52,541 nucleotides of DNA from NCBI GenBank assembly GCA_022340425.1, contig JAJDNY010000031.1, positions 1-52,541 on the forward strand. The letters run 5' to 3'. Both the position numbers and the translations under genes were made by a program. The notes under the pieces are model-generated. The model did no database searches and had not been told where the DNA came from. It saw only the letters and a list, made by a program, of their open reading frames with translations. Shown piece after piece: positions 27,259 to 37,627 of the stretch; position 1 is the stretch's first letter, and each line of letters begins with the position of its first letter. The DNA comes from Desulfobacteraceae bacterium (GTDB lineage Bacteria > Desulfobacterota > Desulfobacteria > Desulfobacterales > JAABRJ01).

Positions 27259-30200
27259 ATGTCTCATAACCCGTCATATGAGGAGCTGGCGCACCAGCTG
27301 CGGCACTTCGAGCGGGAGCACGCGGAGCGGCTGCGGGTCGAGGCCGGGCTGGAGAACGAGCTCAGAAAATTCCGGACCTTGTATGACCTGGCGACGGCCA
27401 TGACCGGTGACCGCCGTTTGGAGCAGAACCTGCAGCTGGCCGTGGACCGCTGCCGCGAGCTGCTGTGCACCGATACCGCCAACATCATGCGCCTGGAGCA
27501 GGAAAGCGGGGATTTGGTGATGCAGACCTGCGCCGGCATTCGCGACCCGCGCTTCGGCCAGCTGCGGGTGCCCGCCGGCAAGGGTCTGGGGGGCCTGGTG
27601 ACCCGCAGCGGACGGGGCTTCATCGTCAAAAACTACGCCAACGAAGACCAGTTCGAGCCCCTCGGGGATGAGCTTATCCAGGCCGAAGGTCTGGTCTCCG
27701 GGATGGCCGCCCCCATCCAGATGGGGCGCAGGGTCCTGGGGGTCTTTTACGCCTTCAACCGCAGCATGAGCTATTTCGCCCAGCCCGACCTGGACACCCT
27801 GTCGCTAATCGGCAATCTCGTGGCCCTGGAAATCTCCCGCAAGGAGGCCCGCGGCCAGCTGCGTCGGGCCGGTGAGGAGCTGGAGGGGCGGGTGGCGGCG
27901 CGCACCGCCGCCCTGATGGCGGTCAACCAGCGCCTGGAGGCCGAAATCAGCGAGCGGCGGCGGGTCGAGACGGCCCTGCGGGAAAGCGAGGAGCGCTACC
28001 GCCAGATCTTCAAAACCTCGGCGGTCTCTATCTGGGAAGAGGATTTCGCGGCGGTGCGGGCCGCCATTGATGCGGTCGTGGACCGAATCGGCAGAGAGGC
28101 TTTCGCGGACTTCCTGGCCGTGCACCCCGAATTTGTCCGCAAGGCCGCCAGCCTGGTCCGGGTGCTGGAGGTCAACGACGCCACTCTGGCGCTTTACCAT
28201 GCCGAGGGCAAGGATCAGCTCCTGGGCAGCTTGGACAAGGTCTTGGCGCCGGCCTCTTTTGACGCCCTGCGCGATCTGCTGCTGGCGATTGCCCAGAGGC
28301 GCCCGAGCTTCGAGGGGGAAGCGGTCAACCGCACCCTGGCGGGGGAAGAGATCCAGATTCTGATGCAGGTCAGCATCCCCCGGGAGAAGTCCAGGTTTTC
28401 CCATCTGATCGTCTGCATCAGCGACATTACCGAGCGCAAGCGGGCGCTGGCGGCCCTCTGGGACAGCGAGGAGCGGTTCCGCACGGCTTTTGAAACTAGC
28501 CCAGATGCCATCACCATCAACCGCGGCGTCGACGGCCGCTACATCGATGTCAACGACGGTTTCACCGCCCTGACCGGCTACGGCCGCGAGGAAGTTTTAG
28601 GGCACACCGCCGGCGACATCCAGATCTGGGCCGATCCCGGGGATCGGCGGCGCCTGGCCGCGGGCCTGCGCCGCCAGGGCTACGTCAAGAACCTCAAGGC
28701 CCGCTTCCGCTACAAGGACGGCAGCTGCAGGACCGGGCTGATTTCGGCCAACCGCATCAGCCTCGGGGGCCAGCCGCACACCCTGACCGTCGGCCGCGAG
28801 ATCGAAGACCTGCTCAGCGCCGAGCAGGCCCTGGCCGAATCGGAGAAAAAGTACCGGCTGCTGGTGGAAAACGCCAACGACGCGATTTTCGTGGTGCAGG
28901 ACAACGTCATCCGCTATGCCAACCCCACCACCCAGCGCCTGAGCGGCTACAGCGCCGCGGAGCTGGCGCAGTTGCCGCTCTCCGCGGTGCTGCGCACCGA
29001 GGAGACCGCGCCCGAAGAAGCGGCCCTGCAGGAAGGGAGCGGGGCCCAGCGGTTCTTCAGCGCCCAGATGACCACCCGCTCGGGTGGGGCGCTCTGGCTG
29101 CACCTCAACACGGTGCCCATCACCTGGGAGGGCAAGCCCGCCAACCTGCAGCTGGGCCGCGACGTCACCCGCCAGCGGCATCTCGAGGACCACATCCGCC
29201 AGGTGCAGAAGATGGAGGCGATGGCCACCCTGGCCGGTGGCATCGCCCATGATTTCAACAACCTGCTGATGGGGATCCAGGGAAACATCTCGCTGATCCT
29301 GCTCACCACCGATCCCCAGCAGAGCGCCTACCCGAAGCTGAAGAAAATCGAGACCTACATCGAGAACGCCGCCGAGCTGACCCGCCAGCTGCTGGGCATG
29401 ACCCGCGGGGGCAAGTACGAGGTGCGGCCTGGTGATGTGAACGCCGTTCTGGCCAAAACCGTCCGGCTTTTCGGCCGGACCTGCAAGGAGATCCAGATCG
29501 CGGTCGACTGCCAGGAAAACCTCTGGGCCAGCGAGGTGGACCAGGGGCAGATTCAGCAGGCGCTGTTGAACATTTTCGTCAATGCCGCCCAGGCGATGCC
29601 CCAGGGCGGGGACATGCGCATCGAGACCCGAAACGTCGAGCTGGACGAGGACTTCATCCGCCCCCACCATCTGCCCGCCGGCCGTTACGTGCGGGTCAGC
29701 ATCAGCGACACCGGCACCGGCATGGAGGAGGCCATCCGGCAGCGGATTTTCGATCCCTTTTTCACCACCAAGGAGATCGGCCGCGGCACCGGCTTGGGGC
29801 TTGCCTCGGTTTACGGCATCATCAGCAACCACGGGGGATTTATTCAGGTTCAGAGCCAAAAAGGGCAGGGCAGCACCTTCACCCTCTACCTGCCGGCCCA
29901 CCAGCCCGGCGCAGGCGCTGCCCCCGCCGCCCGCTCCGAGCGCGCCCCCGGCGGCGCGGAAACCGTTTTGTTGGTGGATGACGAGGCCATGATCACCGAG
30001 GTCGGACGCGCCATGCTGGAAAAAATGGGCTATTCGGTGCTCACCGCCGGCAGCGGCGTCGAGGCCCTGGAGGTCTTCGGGCGCCAGCGGGACCGGATTC
30101 GTCTGGTGGTCCTGGACATGATCATGCCGGAGATGAGCGGGGGAGAGACATTCGACCGCCTAAGGGAGATCAGCCCCCGGGTCAAGGTGCTCCTGTCAAG

Positions 30201-30330
30201 CGGCTACAGCCTGGACGAGCGGGCATTGGGCATCCTGCAGCGGGGATGCAGCGGGTTCATCCAGAAGCCCTTCGACATGAAGCGTCTGGGGGCCAAGGTG
30301 CGCGAAATCCTGGACACGGCCTGCGCTTGA
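27259..30330 (+). CDS. Cytoplasmic hybrid histidine kinase: GAF, three PAS, HisKA, HATPase, receiver
   Basis: The 1023-residue protein begins with a coiled coil and a GAF domain (about 40-185), a second coiled coil, and three PAS domains (about 245-390, 400-515 and 525-640). The transmitter has His664 in [14 protein letters not shown], the N-box with FVNAAQAMP, and GTGLGLASV. The C-terminal receiver has Asp953 ([13 protein letters not shown]) and the lysine in GFIQKPFD. There is no membrane segment, so it senses internal or diffusible signals. The first PAS ([16 protein letters not shown]) is a divergent type common in multi-PAS kinases of this group. Its output partner is unknown; the neighbours give no clue. 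Confidence 0.92.
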   Translation: MSHNPSYEELAHQLRHFEREHAERLRVEAGLENELRKFRTLYDLATAMTGDRRLEQNLQLAVDRCRELLCTDTANIMRLEQESGDLVMQTCAGIRDPRFGQLRVPAGKGLGGLVTRSGRGFIVKNYANEDQFEPLGDELIQAEGLVSGMAAPIQMGRRVLGVFYAFNRSMSYFAQPDLDTLSLIGNLVALEISRKEARGQLRRAGEELEGRVAARTAALMAVNQRLEAEISERRRVETALRESEERYRQIFKTSAVSIWEEDFAAVRAAIDAVVDRIGREAFADFLAVHPEFVRKAASLVRVLEVNDATLALYHAEGKDQLLGSLDKVLAPASFDALRDLLLAIAQRRPSFEGEAVNRTLAGEEIQILMQVSIPREKSRFSHLIVCISDITERKRALAALWDSEERFRTAFETSPDAITINRGVDGRYIDVNDGFTALTGYGREEVLGHTAGDIQIWADPGDRRRLAAGLRRQGYVKNLKARFRYKDGSCRTGLISANRISLGGQPHTLTVGREIEDLLSAEQALAESEKKYRLLVENANDAIFVVQDNVIRYANPTTQRLSGYSAAELAQLPLSAVLRTEETAPEEAALQEGSGAQRFFSAQMTTRSGGALWLHLNTVPITWEGKPANLQLGRDVTRQRHLEDHIRQVQKMEAMATLAGGIAHDFNNLLMGIQGNISLILLTTDPQQSAYPKLKKIETYIENAAELTRQLLGMTRGGKYEVRPGDVNAVLAKTVRLFGRTCKEIQIAVDCQENLWASEVDQGQIQQALLNIFVNAAQAMPQGGDMRIETRNVELDEDFIRPHHLPAGRYVRVSISDTGTGMEEAIRQRIFDPFFTTKEIGRGTGLGLASVYGIISNHGGFIQVQSQKGQGSTFTLYLPAHQPGAGAAPAARSERAPGGAETVLLVDDEAMITEVGRAMLEKMGYSVLTAGSGVEALEVFGRQRDRIRLVVLDMIMPEMSGGETFDRLREISPRVKVLLSSGYSLDERALGILQRGCSGFIQKPFDMKRLGAKVREILDTACA

Positions 30331-30357
30331 AGCCGGATCGGCCGGCGCCGGGCGTCC

Positions 30358-31749
30358 TCAAGGGACGCGCAGGGTGAGCCGCAGGACTTCGCCCCGGGTG
30401 CCGAAACGCACCGGGATGCCGGAGACCCCGACCCCGAAGCTGGTATAGCCGAGCATGCCGCCGTGGGTCCACGCCCCGGTGCTGATGCGCCGTGGCGCCC
30501 GGCTGTGGGTGAAGACTGGGCCGACGGCGGGCAGCTGGATCTGACCCCCGTGGGTGTGGCCGCAGAGGTAGAGGTCGGCCCCCCTCTCGGCGGCCTGGCT
30601 GTAAAGTTCCGGCGAATGGGCCAGAAAGACGATAAACTCCTCCGGGGGCACCCCTTCGAATGCCCGGGTGAGGTCGTGGGCCTGGTAGTAATGCGGATCG
30701 TCCACCCCCACCAGCCACAGGCTGGCGCCGTTGCGCTGGATGGCCAAGGATTCGTTCAGCAGAAAACGGATCCCGATGGCGTGCAAGGGCTCCAGCATCT
30801 CCAGGCAGTCGTGGTTGCCGATGACCGCATAGATGCCGTCGCTGGCGTGGATCGCCGGGACCAGTCGCTCCAGGTGGGAAACGGCGCGGGTGTAGGGCCC
30901 GGAGAGTTCTGTCCGAAAATCCCCCCCCAGCAGACAGAGGTCCACCGGTTGGTCCGCGACGAGATCGCGGATTTTTTCCGTCAGCCCCTCCAGGCCGTCC
31001 AGGTGAAGGTCCGAAAGGTAGAGGATGGTGTAGCCGTCAAATGCCGGCGGCAGCCCCGGGGGGCGCAAGGCAAGGCTGCGGGGTGCGATTTGGAGGGCAT
31101 TTTGGATGCCCTTGCGGTAGAGGCCCATCAGCTGGAAAGCCGTTTTCAGCAGAAAATGGTAATAGAAGGCGTGCTCGAAGTTCAAAAAGGGGTGCAGCGG
31201 GTTGTTGGAGATATGGCAGGCGCGCCATTCGCGGAAGCGGGTGCGAATCCGCAGGGTGCGGTGGTAGTTTTCAAACGGCTGGGTCAGGAGCACACACTGC
31301 AGAAACCACGAGGCGCCGTAGGCCGCGACGCTGAAACACAGCACCAGTGAGAGCACCGCGGCGGCGCCCAGATCAAAAAAGGGTCCCAACACGCCAAACG
31401 GTAGGGCGCCCTCGAAGATCTGGTCAAGCCCCGGGACCACGGCGCCGCTGATTTTTCCCAGGCGCCGCTTCAGGAAACTGGAGATCAGGTCGCCGGCCAT
31501 GCTCAACAGGGCGGCAGACATTCCCAGCCAGGCGGGCAGCCCCAGGTAAACCCCTGCGAGGGTGCCTATTGCCACGGCGCCCACCACCCCGCGGATGGTT
31601 TTGTGGCTGCCCAGCAGCGGCCGCCCGTCGCGCCAGCGCCGGCCGCCGTCCAGCGGTCGGCCCCACCGCTGGTCCAGGTAATAGGTGAGCAGGGCGGGCG
31701 TCAGGTTGATCGCCCACAACAAAATGAGGATTTTTGCGCCTGTCAGCAT
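30358..31749 (-). CDS. CarS-like CDP-alcohol synthase domain fused to metallophosphoesterase
   Basis: The 463-residue protein joins two enzymes. Residues 1-155 are a polytopic CarS/CdsA-type cytidylyltransferase domain, with DGRPLLGSHKTIRG (41-54) and the signature from Gly86-Asp87 through KRRLGKISGA to PGLDQIFEGALP (about 105-117). CarS makes CDP-archaeol in archaea; bacterial homologues of unknown lipid exist. After a linker, residues 240-463 are a YkuE/LpxG-like calcineurin phosphoesterase with SDLHLDG, LLGGDFR, GNHD and CGHTHGGQ. Start ATG 31749 follows GGAAGGG; the longer start at 31788 would overlap the NUDIX stop. A dual role in lipid activation and cleavage is inference. Confidence 0.88.
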   Translation of the reverse strand: MLTGAKILILLWAINLTPALLTYYLDQRWGRPLDGGRRWRDGRPLLGSHKTIRGVVGAVAIGTLAGVYLGLPAWLGMSAALLSMAGDLISSFLKRRLGKISGAVVPGLDQIFEGALPFGVLGPFFDLGAAAVLSLVLCFSVAAYGASWFLQCVLLTQPFENYHRTLRIRTRFREWRACHISNNPLHPFLNFEHAFYYHFLLKTAFQLMGLYRKGIQNALQIAPRSLALRPPGLPPAFDGYTILYLSDLHLDGLEGLTEKIRDLVADQPVDLCLLGGDFRTELSGPYTRAVSHLERLVPAIHASDGIYAVIGNHDCLEMLEPLHAIGIRFLLNESLAIQRNGASLWLVGVDDPHYYQAHDLTRAFEGVPPEEFIVFLAHSPELYSQAAERGADLYLCGHTHGGQIQLPAVGPVFTHSRAPRRISTGAWTHGGMLGYTSFGVGVSGIPVRFGTRGEVLRLTLRVP

Positions 31750-31784
31750 CTCGCGGCCCTTCCGGGGTGCCGCCCGGGGCCGCT

Positions 31785-32354
31785 TCAATCGGCCCGGCGG
31801 CGGGGGGTGGGGTTTGGGATTGCCGTGGGCAGGTCTTCAAAAGGCGGCCGCAGCCGGTTGGCCTGCTGCAGCCGTCTGAGGGCGGCGCACACCAGCCGGT
31901 CGGTGGGAAAGGCCATCGCCGGTGGCAAAGCGTCCAGCCCAAAAAAAGCGGCGTCCCGCGCGTCGGACCCGGCGGCCAGCCGGCCGCCCGTCGGCCGGCC
32001 CCAGAACCAGATGCCGACGGTGTGCTGGTGCGGGTCGTGGAAATTGGAGTGCACCGCGAAGACCGGCCCGATCGCCACCGTGAGGCCGGTTTCCTCGCGG
32101 ATCTCCCGGCGTGCGGCATCGTGCACCGTCTCCTCCCACTCCACGTGCCCGCAGGGAATGCACCACTGCCCGGCGCGGGAGCCCCGGCGCTGGACCATCA
32201 GCAGGCGCTCCTCTTGCAGCACCAAAACGGCCACCCCGACGGTGGGGTTGCGGTAGTAGGTCCGGCTGCAGGCCGTGCAGAAGGGAAGCTGGCGACCATC
32301 CGCCTCGCGGGGTTGCAGGCGACGGCCGCAGTGCGGGCAGAACCTGAAAAGCAT
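31785..32354 (-). CDS. NUDIX hydrolase with N-terminal zinc ribbon
   Basis: The 189-residue protein starts with a zinc ribbon (Cys6, Cys9, Cys26, Cys29; CPHCG and CTAC) like that of NudC NAD-diphosphatases. The Nudix box follows as [20 protein letters not shown] then TGL, with all catalytic glutamates. It should hydrolyse a nucleoside diphosphate linked to another group, using Mg. It lacks the long NudC N-domain, so the substrate may be different, for example an ADP-ribose derivative. Start at 32354 follows AGGAGAT. The stop is 35 bases before the CarS/phosphoesterase start, so the two likely form one transcript. Confidence 0.88.
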   Translation of the reverse strand: MLFRFCPHCGRRLQPREADGRQLPFCTACSRTYYRNPTVGVAVLVLQEERLLMVQRRGSRAGQWCIPCGHVEWEETVHDAARREIREETGLTVAIGPVFAVHSNFHDPHQHTVGIWFWGRPTGGRLAAGSDARDAAFFGLDALPPAMAFPTDRLVCAALRRLQQANRLRPPFEDLPTAIPNPTPRRRAD

Positions 32355-32507
32355 GCCGTATCTCCTGGTGGCTGGGCGTTCCGGCCGGACTGAAAGCGGC
32401 ACTATAGAGAGCCATAAAGGCGCTGTCAACCCATGGCATGCGGGTGGTGCCCGGCCGAACGAAGCCGGAGTCGGGGGATCCCGCCAAAACCGAAAGGAGG
32501 GCTGCAG

Positions 32508-34871
32508 GTGACCTATCCCATTGCGCTGGTGCTCGGGATTTTGTTGGTGGCCGTGGTGTTCCTGGTGACCGAGTGGATTCCGATGGAGGTGACCGCCCTG
32601 CTGGTCCTGGGGGCCGTCGCGGTCGGTGGTCTGGTCCAGCCCAGCGAGGCCCTGGCAGGGTTCAGCAATCCGGCGGTGGTGACGGTCTGGGCGGTCTTCA
32701 TCCTGAGCGGGGGGCTCACCCGCACCGGGGTGGGTAACGTCGTCGGCCGTCTGGTGGTGAGGCTCTCGGGCAGCAGCGAGGCCTGGCTGGTGACGGTGAT
32801 CATGCTCAGCACCGGCGGGATGTCGGCCGTGATGAACAACGTGGCCGTGGCCGCCCTGATGCTGCCGGTGGTGATGGATATCGCCCGCCAAACCCGGCGG
32901 CCGGCGTCGCGGCTGCTCCTGCCGCTGGCTTACGGGTCGCTGTTGGGCGGGCTGACCACCCAGATCGGCACGCCCCCCAACATCCTGGTCAGCGAAGCCC
33001 TGCGCGACAGCGGCCTGACCCCCTTTTCCCTGTTCGACTTCACCCCTGTGGGTTTGACCGTCATGGCCGTCGGGACCCTCTTCATGGCCTTGGTCGGCCG
33101 GCACCTGCTGCCGGCCCACCGGGCGCCCGAAGCGGGGCGTGAAATCGATTTGCGGGAGCAATACGGTCTGGCGGATCGCATGTTCCGTCTGCGCGTGCCG
33201 GCCGGGGTCGCCCTGGTGGGCAAGAGTCTCGCCGAAAGCCGGTTGGGGACGGCCTTGGGCCTGAACGTGGTGGGCATTACGCGCCGGGACCGGACTCTGC
33301 TGGCCCCGGCGCCCTCCGAGATTCTGCAGGCCGGCGACACCCTGATCGTCGAGGGTCGCCTGGGGCGGCTGCAGCGGCTCCAGCACGAGCTGCAGCACTG
33401 GAGCGAGCTGAACATCGAAAAAGACCCGGTCGACCCGCGGCGCTTTTTTTCCAATGGCATGCAGGTGGCCGAGGTCACCCTGGCCGCGGACGGGCCGCTG
33501 GCCGGCAAAACCCTCAACGAGACGGCCTTTCGCAGCCGCTTCGGGGTCAACGTGCTGGCCCTGCGGCGGGGGGCCAGGCGCTACCGCACCCACCTTCAGG
33601 ACCGGATTTTATTCGAAGGCGACCTGCTGCTGCTCCATGGCCCCGCCGATCACCTGGAGCGCCTGGGGGAGGAGCCGGGGCTGACCGCGCTAAATCCCAT
33701 TTCAGCCGACGAGTTGCAGACCGTCTACCAGATCGGGGAGCGGCTGCTGGGCATGCGTGTCCCTGCAGAATCGGTGCTGGTGGGGCAGAGCCTGGGGGAA
33801 AGCCGGCTGGGGGAGACTTTGGGGGTGGGTGTTTTGGCCATCACACGTGCTGACAAAACCAGCTGGCTGCCCGACTCGGCGGAAGTGCTGCAGGCCGGCG
33901 ACCGGCTGCTGGTGGAAGGGCGGCTGGACGATCTTTTCTTTCTGCGCAGTCTGTGCCAGCTGGAGGTTGAGACCGCGGCCGGTCTCGGGCCGAAGGCGCT
34001 TGAAAGCGGGGAAGTGGGGATGGTCGAGGCCATGCTGGCGCCTCACTCCGCTCTTTTCGGAAAGACCCTGCGGCAGTTGAATTTTCGCGAAAAATACAAC
34101 CTCAACGTGCTGGCCATCTGGCGCGAGGGTAAGGCCTACCGCTCCGATCTCGGCAAAATGGCCCTGCGCTTGGGCGACGCCTTGCTGCTCTACGGCTCAC
34201 GGCGTAAGCTGGGCATTTTGGGGCGTGAACCCGATTTTCTGGTTTTGACCGAAGCCGCCCAGGAGGTGCCCCGCATCGAAAAGGCCCCCGTCGCCCTGGC
34301 CGTGATGGGCGGGGTGTTGCTGCCGGTGGTGATGGGCTGGCTGCCCATCTACATCGCGGCGGTGATCGGGGCCGCCTTTATGGTGCTGACCCGCTGTCTC
34401 ACCATGGAGGAGGCCTACCGGGCCATCGAGTGGAAGGGCATCTTTCTGATCGCCGGCATGATGCCCCTGGGGGTCGCCCTGGATGCCAGCGGGGCGGCCC
34501 GCTACCTGGCCGAGGGGGTCGTGGCCGTGGCCGGCCCCCTGGGGCCTCTGGCCGTGGCCGGGGGCCTGATGGGGCTGACCTTTCTGGCCACCTGTTTTAT
34601 TCCAACCGCCGCGCTGGTGGTCCTGATGGTGCCCATCGTGCTGAACACCGCCGCCGACCTGCAGGTCTCGCCCTATGCCCTGATGATGGCCATGGCATTG
34701 GCGGCCTCGGCCAGCTTCATGACCCCCATCTCGCACCCGGCCAACGTAATGGTGATGGGCCCGGGCGGGTACCGGTTTGTGGACTACCTCAAGGTGGGGT
34801 TGGGACTCACGCTGGTGGTGGCCGTAACCGTGCTGCTGGTGCTGCCGGTCTTCTGGCCGCTTACGCCCTGA
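32508..34871 (+). CDS. SLC13-family permease with four internal TrkA-C (RCK_C) domains
   Basis: The 787-residue protein has an N-terminal membrane half (about 1-205) and a C-terminal half (about 605-787) of the DASS/SLC13 fold. [13 protein letters not shown] and IGTPPNILV in the first half and [14 protein letters not shown] in the second are typical substrate/sodium sites. Between them lie four TrkA-C regulatory domains, starting near 225, 325, 425 and 520, each ending in a phrase like [10 protein letters not shown] or [10 protein letters not shown]. The usual relatives have two. Family members carry sulfate, arsenite, dicarboxylate or other anions. The GTG at 32508 follows AAAGGAGG. Confidence 0.9.
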   Translation: MTYPIALVLGILLVAVVFLVTEWIPMEVTALLVLGAVAVGGLVQPSEALAGFSNPAVVTVWAVFILSGGLTRTGVGNVVGRLVVRLSGSSEAWLVTVIMLSTGGMSAVMNNVAVAALMLPVVMDIARQTRRPASRLLLPLAYGSLLGGLTTQIGTPPNILVSEALRDSGLTPFSLFDFTPVGLTVMAVGTLFMALVGRHLLPAHRAPEAGREIDLREQYGLADRMFRLRVPAGVALVGKSLAESRLGTALGLNVVGITRRDRTLLAPAPSEILQAGDTLIVEGRLGRLQRLQHELQHWSELNIEKDPVDPRRFFSNGMQVAEVTLAADGPLAGKTLNETAFRSRFGVNVLALRRGARRYRTHLQDRILFEGDLLLLHGPADHLERLGEEPGLTALNPISADELQTVYQIGERLLGMRVPAESVLVGQSLGESRLGETLGVGVLAITRADKTSWLPDSAEVLQAGDRLLVEGRLDDLFFLRSLCQLEVETAAGLGPKALESGEVGMVEAMLAPHSALFGKTLRQLNFREKYNLNVLAIWREGKAYRSDLGKMALRLGDALLLYGSRRKLGILGREPDFLVLTEAAQEVPRIEKAPVALAVMGGVLLPVVMGWLPIYIAAVIGAAFMVLTRCLTMEEAYRAIEWKGIFLIAGMMPLGVALDASGAARYLAEGVVAVAGPLGPLAVAGGLMGLTFLATCFIPTAALVVLMVPIVLNTAADLQVSPYALMMAMALAASASFMTPISHPANVMVMGPGGYRFVDYLKVGLGLTLVVAVTVLLVLPVFWPLTP

Positions 34872-34896
34872 CGGGGCTGTCGGCGGTCCCGGGCGG

Positions 34897-35271
34897 TTAG
34901 GGCTGAAAGCCGAGTCCGCTGAGGACGCCGGCCACCTTTTCTTCCAGCTCCGGTTTGTCGATGGGTTTGACGCAGTATTCGTTGGCCCCCAGTTTGACCG
35001 ATTCCCGGGCGGTTTCCAGGGTGGGGTAGCCGGTCAGCATGATCACCTTGATGCCGGGATCGATTTTCTTGATTTCCGCCAGCACTTCGACCCCGCTCAT
35101 CTTCTTGAGCTTGATGTCGAGGATCGCGAGGTCCACGCCGCCCTTGCGGATCCGCGCCAGGGCGTCCTCCTCCTCGGTGAAGGTATCGATCACGTGGCCT
35201 TTCTTTTCAAGGATGCGCCGGATGAGCGCGCCGGCATCGGGTACATCGTCCAAGACCAGGATTGTCGCCAT
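34897..35271 (-). CDS. Single-domain response regulator
   Basis: The 124-residue protein is a lone receiver domain: acidic pair LDD (8-9), phosphorylated Asp52 in LAILDIKLKKMSG, Thr80 in MLTGYP and Lys102 in CVKPID. It has no output domain, so it probably relays phosphate or binds a partner as CheY and SpoOF do. The start at 35271 is six bases behind AAGGAG; an ATG at 35277 is too close to it. It lies downstream of the two-CW sensor kinase on the same strand and is its likely partner. Confidence 0.9.
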   Translation of the reverse strand: MATILVLDDVPDAGALIRRILEKKGHVIDTFTEEEDALARIRKGGVDLAILDIKLKKMSGVEVLAEIKKIDPGIKVIMLTGYPTLETARESVKLGANEYCVKPIDKPELEEKVAGVLSGLGFQP

Positions 35272-35310
35272 GTTCATCTCCTTCCCGTGGGGGAGGTAAA
35301 AGGCCTCGGC

Positions 35311-35447
35311 AAAAAATAATTCCACATCTTGCTTGTCTTTTGTTCCGTCCTCGGCGTTACACCCGCCGGCGCATATCTCGATATACGCCGGCGGGTGTGC
35401 CTTGATGACGAACCAAAATCCTTCGCCATATTGTGGAATTATTTCTT
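35311..35447. repeat. 137-bp imperfect palindromic intergenic element A
   Basis: The outer arms (AAAAAATAATTCCACA and TGTGGAATTATTTCTT) are inverted copies, weaker pairing continues inwards, and the core 35359-35398 is an almost perfect 40-base palindrome (ACACCCGCCGGCG, one mismatch, ATATC around a two-base centre). It lies between the kinase stop and the response-regulator start, so the transcript would fold into a long hairpin. This is the look of a mobile palindromic repeat (MITE- or ERIC-like). Confidence 0.75.
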
Positions 35448-35501
35448 ACCCCGACCCTGTTGGGGGGTGAGTTCGCCGGGGGCGCCAGTTTAGGCGCCTT
35501 C

Positions 35502-37574
35502 TCAGCCGGGGTGGACCGCCTGCGCGGCGGGCTGTTTGCCTCCCCCATCGGGCTCCGGGACAGCGGGTTCGCCCGGGGCCGCCGGCAGGCGGATGGCAAA
35601 TGTCGCGCCGCCGGCCGTAACGCCATCTTCGGCCGCCGGCTCGCCGCCGGGGCTCTCCACGGTCAGCCGCCCGCCGTGTTCTTCAACGATGCTGAAGCTC
35701 AGTGAAAGCCCCAGACCGGTCCCTTTGCCCACCGGCTTGGTGGTGTAAAACGGTTCGAAAATGCGGTCCTTTTTCTCGGGTGGAATCCCCGGGCCGGTGT
35801 CCGTCACCGTCACGATGACCTCTCGGGAGGCGGGGTCGAAGCGGCTGGCGATGGTGATGGTGCCGTCGCTGCCGATGGCGTCAAAGGCGTTGTTGATCAG
35901 GTTGATGAAGGCTTGTTTGAGCTTTTCGCGGTCGCCGATGACGACCGGCAGGTTTTCGGCCAAACGGCGCACCAGTATCACGCGGTTGATCTCCAGGGTG
36001 TGGGCCACCACCGCGAGGATCTCTTCGATGGCCTCGTTGATGTCCAGCGGTAAATGCCGGGTGTCGCTCTGACGGGAAAATTTGAGCAGGTCAGCGACGA
36101 TTTTCTTGCAGACCTGGGTCTGTTTTTCAACCGTTTCCAGGTCCCGCCCGATCTGGCTGTCGCTTGGCACCTCCTCGCGCAGCACCTGCACGAAGCCCAG
36201 CGCGATGCCCAGCGGGGTGTTGATTTCGTGGGCGATGCCGGCGATCAACTGGCCGATGGCCTCCATTTTCTGGGCTTGGTAAAGCTGCTCCTGGATCCGC
36301 TTGAGATCGGTGATGTCATGGCCGGTGCACAGAAAGCCCGCGTGGCGGCCATCGGCGTCGTAGATGGGCAGTTTGACGACGTGAAACCAGCGCTCGCCCG
36401 ACGGGGTCCTGGTGCGGGTTTCCTTGACCAGGGATTTCCCGGTGGCGTAGATGGCCTGGTCTTCGGCCTGGAACGCTTCGGCCATGCGGCGCGGCAGGAG
36501 GTCGAAGTTGGTCTTGCCGACGATGTCGGCCACATTCCGGTCCAGGATCTGGCCGAAGGCCTTGTTGACGGCGCGATAGGTGGCGTGCCGGTCCTGCAGG
36601 GTGATGAAGTCGGGGATGCCGTCAAGAACGGTTCGCAGCAGCTGACGCTGATCCTTGAGGGTTTTTTCGGCGTTGCGCAAGTCGCTCAGGTGGGTGCGCA
36701 GCGACAGCACCATGGAATCGAAGCTTTCGGCCAGGGTCTGGATCTCGTCGCCGGCGCAGCGTCGATAGACCGGGCACTTGGCGCAATCACCGATTTTCTG
36801 GGCATAATCGCCGGCCGCACAATACGGGCAGCGGGTGCCCGCCAGATACCAGCAGCGGTGGTAAACGTCCTGATAGGCGGGGCAGTCCTGGTTGGTGCAG
36901 CCCATGATCTCCCAGCAGTTCCGCTTGAGCGGCGGCGCGGCGTGGACCTCCAAATTGCCCCTGAGGGCCTCTTCGGTGGAGCGGTGCAGGCGCTCGATGC
37001 GCCAGGTCACGTGCCGCAGCAGGCCCGCGCCCACGAAGCCGGCCACCAGCAGGACGAATCCCGTGGACATCACCAGCACCCAGACCAGGTGCCCCACCGC
37101 CTGGCGCACCCGGTTGTGGGTAAGGCCCAGGCGCAGCGTGCCCAGCCGTTCCTCGCCGGCCAGAATCGGGAGCGCGAAGTCGTGGACCAGCTCCGCGCCG
37201 GTATTCAGGAACCGGATCTGAAAAGGCTGGTCGGCTGCGACGGCGTTGGCCGTCTTGAGGGAGGAGGGGAAGCCGCCCTCGAAGCTGTGGGCCAGGGGGG
37301 AGCCGTCTGCATCCTGGATAAAGGCGTAGCGGATCTCCTTCTCCAGCTGCAGGGTTTCGATCATCAGGGATCTTAACAGCAGAAAATCCATGGCCAGGGT
37401 CGGCTCGACGGCCTGGGCCGCGAGACTCGTCCCGATGGCGACCCCCAGTTTGCGGTTTTCCTGCAGCAGCGCGGTTTGCATGACCCGCATGACCACAATG
37501 CAGGTGATGACCCCCAGCAGCAATAGCATGGAAAAAAGACCGATATAAAATTTGGTGCGAAATCCGATTCGCAT
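35502..37574 (-). CDS. Membrane sensor histidine kinase with two-CW domain and PAS
   Basis: The 690-residue protein has an N-terminal helix (about 10-30), a periplasmic sensor region, and a second helix (about 163-190, VLVMSTGFVLLVAGFVGAGL). From about residue 218 it carries a cysteine-rich two-CW module (NCWEIMGC, then HRCWYLAGTRC, then CAKCPVYRRC), which may bind metal or a cofactor near the membrane. A PAS domain follows (about 325-430). The transmitter has His449 in AGIAHEINTPLG, the INLINNAFDAI N-box and GTGLGLSLSFS. A binding-protein gene lies just upstream and a receiver gene downstream, so ligand-bound lipoprotein may signal through it. Confidence 0.9.
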   Translation of the reverse strand: MRIGFRTKFYIGLFSMLLLLGVITCIVVMRVMQTALLQENRKLGVAIGTSLAAQAVEPTLAMDFLLLRSLMIETLQLEKEIRYAFIQDADGSPLAHSFEGGFPSSLKTANAVAADQPFQIRFLNTGAELVHDFALPILAGEERLGTLRLGLTHNRVRQAVGHLVWVLVMSTGFVLLVAGFVGAGLLRHVTWRIERLHRSTEEALRGNLEVHAAPPLKRNCWEIMGCTNQDCPAYQDVYHRCWYLAGTRCPYCAAGDYAQKIGDCAKCPVYRRCAGDEIQTLAESFDSMVLSLRTHLSDLRNAEKTLKDQRQLLRTVLDGIPDFITLQDRHATYRAVNKAFGQILDRNVADIVGKTNFDLLPRRMAEAFQAEDQAIYATGKSLVKETRTRTPSGERWFHVVKLPIYDADGRHAGFLCTGHDITDLKRIQEQLYQAQKMEAIGQLIAGIAHEINTPLGIALGFVQVLREEVPSDSQIGRDLETVEKQTQVCKKIVADLLKFSRQSDTRHLPLDINEAIEEILAVVAHTLEINRVILVRRLAENLPVVIGDREKLKQAFINLINNAFDAIGSDGTITIASRFDPASREVIVTVTDTGPGIPPEKKDRIFEPFYTTKPVGKGTGLGLSLSFSIVEEHGGRLTVESPGGEPAAEDGVTAGGATFAIRLPAAPGEPAVPEPDGGGKQPAAQAVHPG

Positions 37575-37627
37575 GATGGCCTTTCGTTGCGCCGCAGCCT
37601 GCGGGAGACCTCCCCGACGTCGCCCGT

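Noticed and set aside
28597-29901. 434-codon minus-strand frame
   Set aside because: Antisense to the PAS and kinase domains of the large hybrid kinase; low-complexity His/Gly/Gln composition.
32355-33593. Upstream extension of the NUDIX frame to about 600 residues
   Set aside because: It lies antisense to the SLC13 gene; the zinc-ribbon start at 32354 has a good Shine-Dalgarno.
36054-37376. 440-codon plus-strand frame
   Set aside because: Antisense to the two-CW sensor kinase; no domain recognised.
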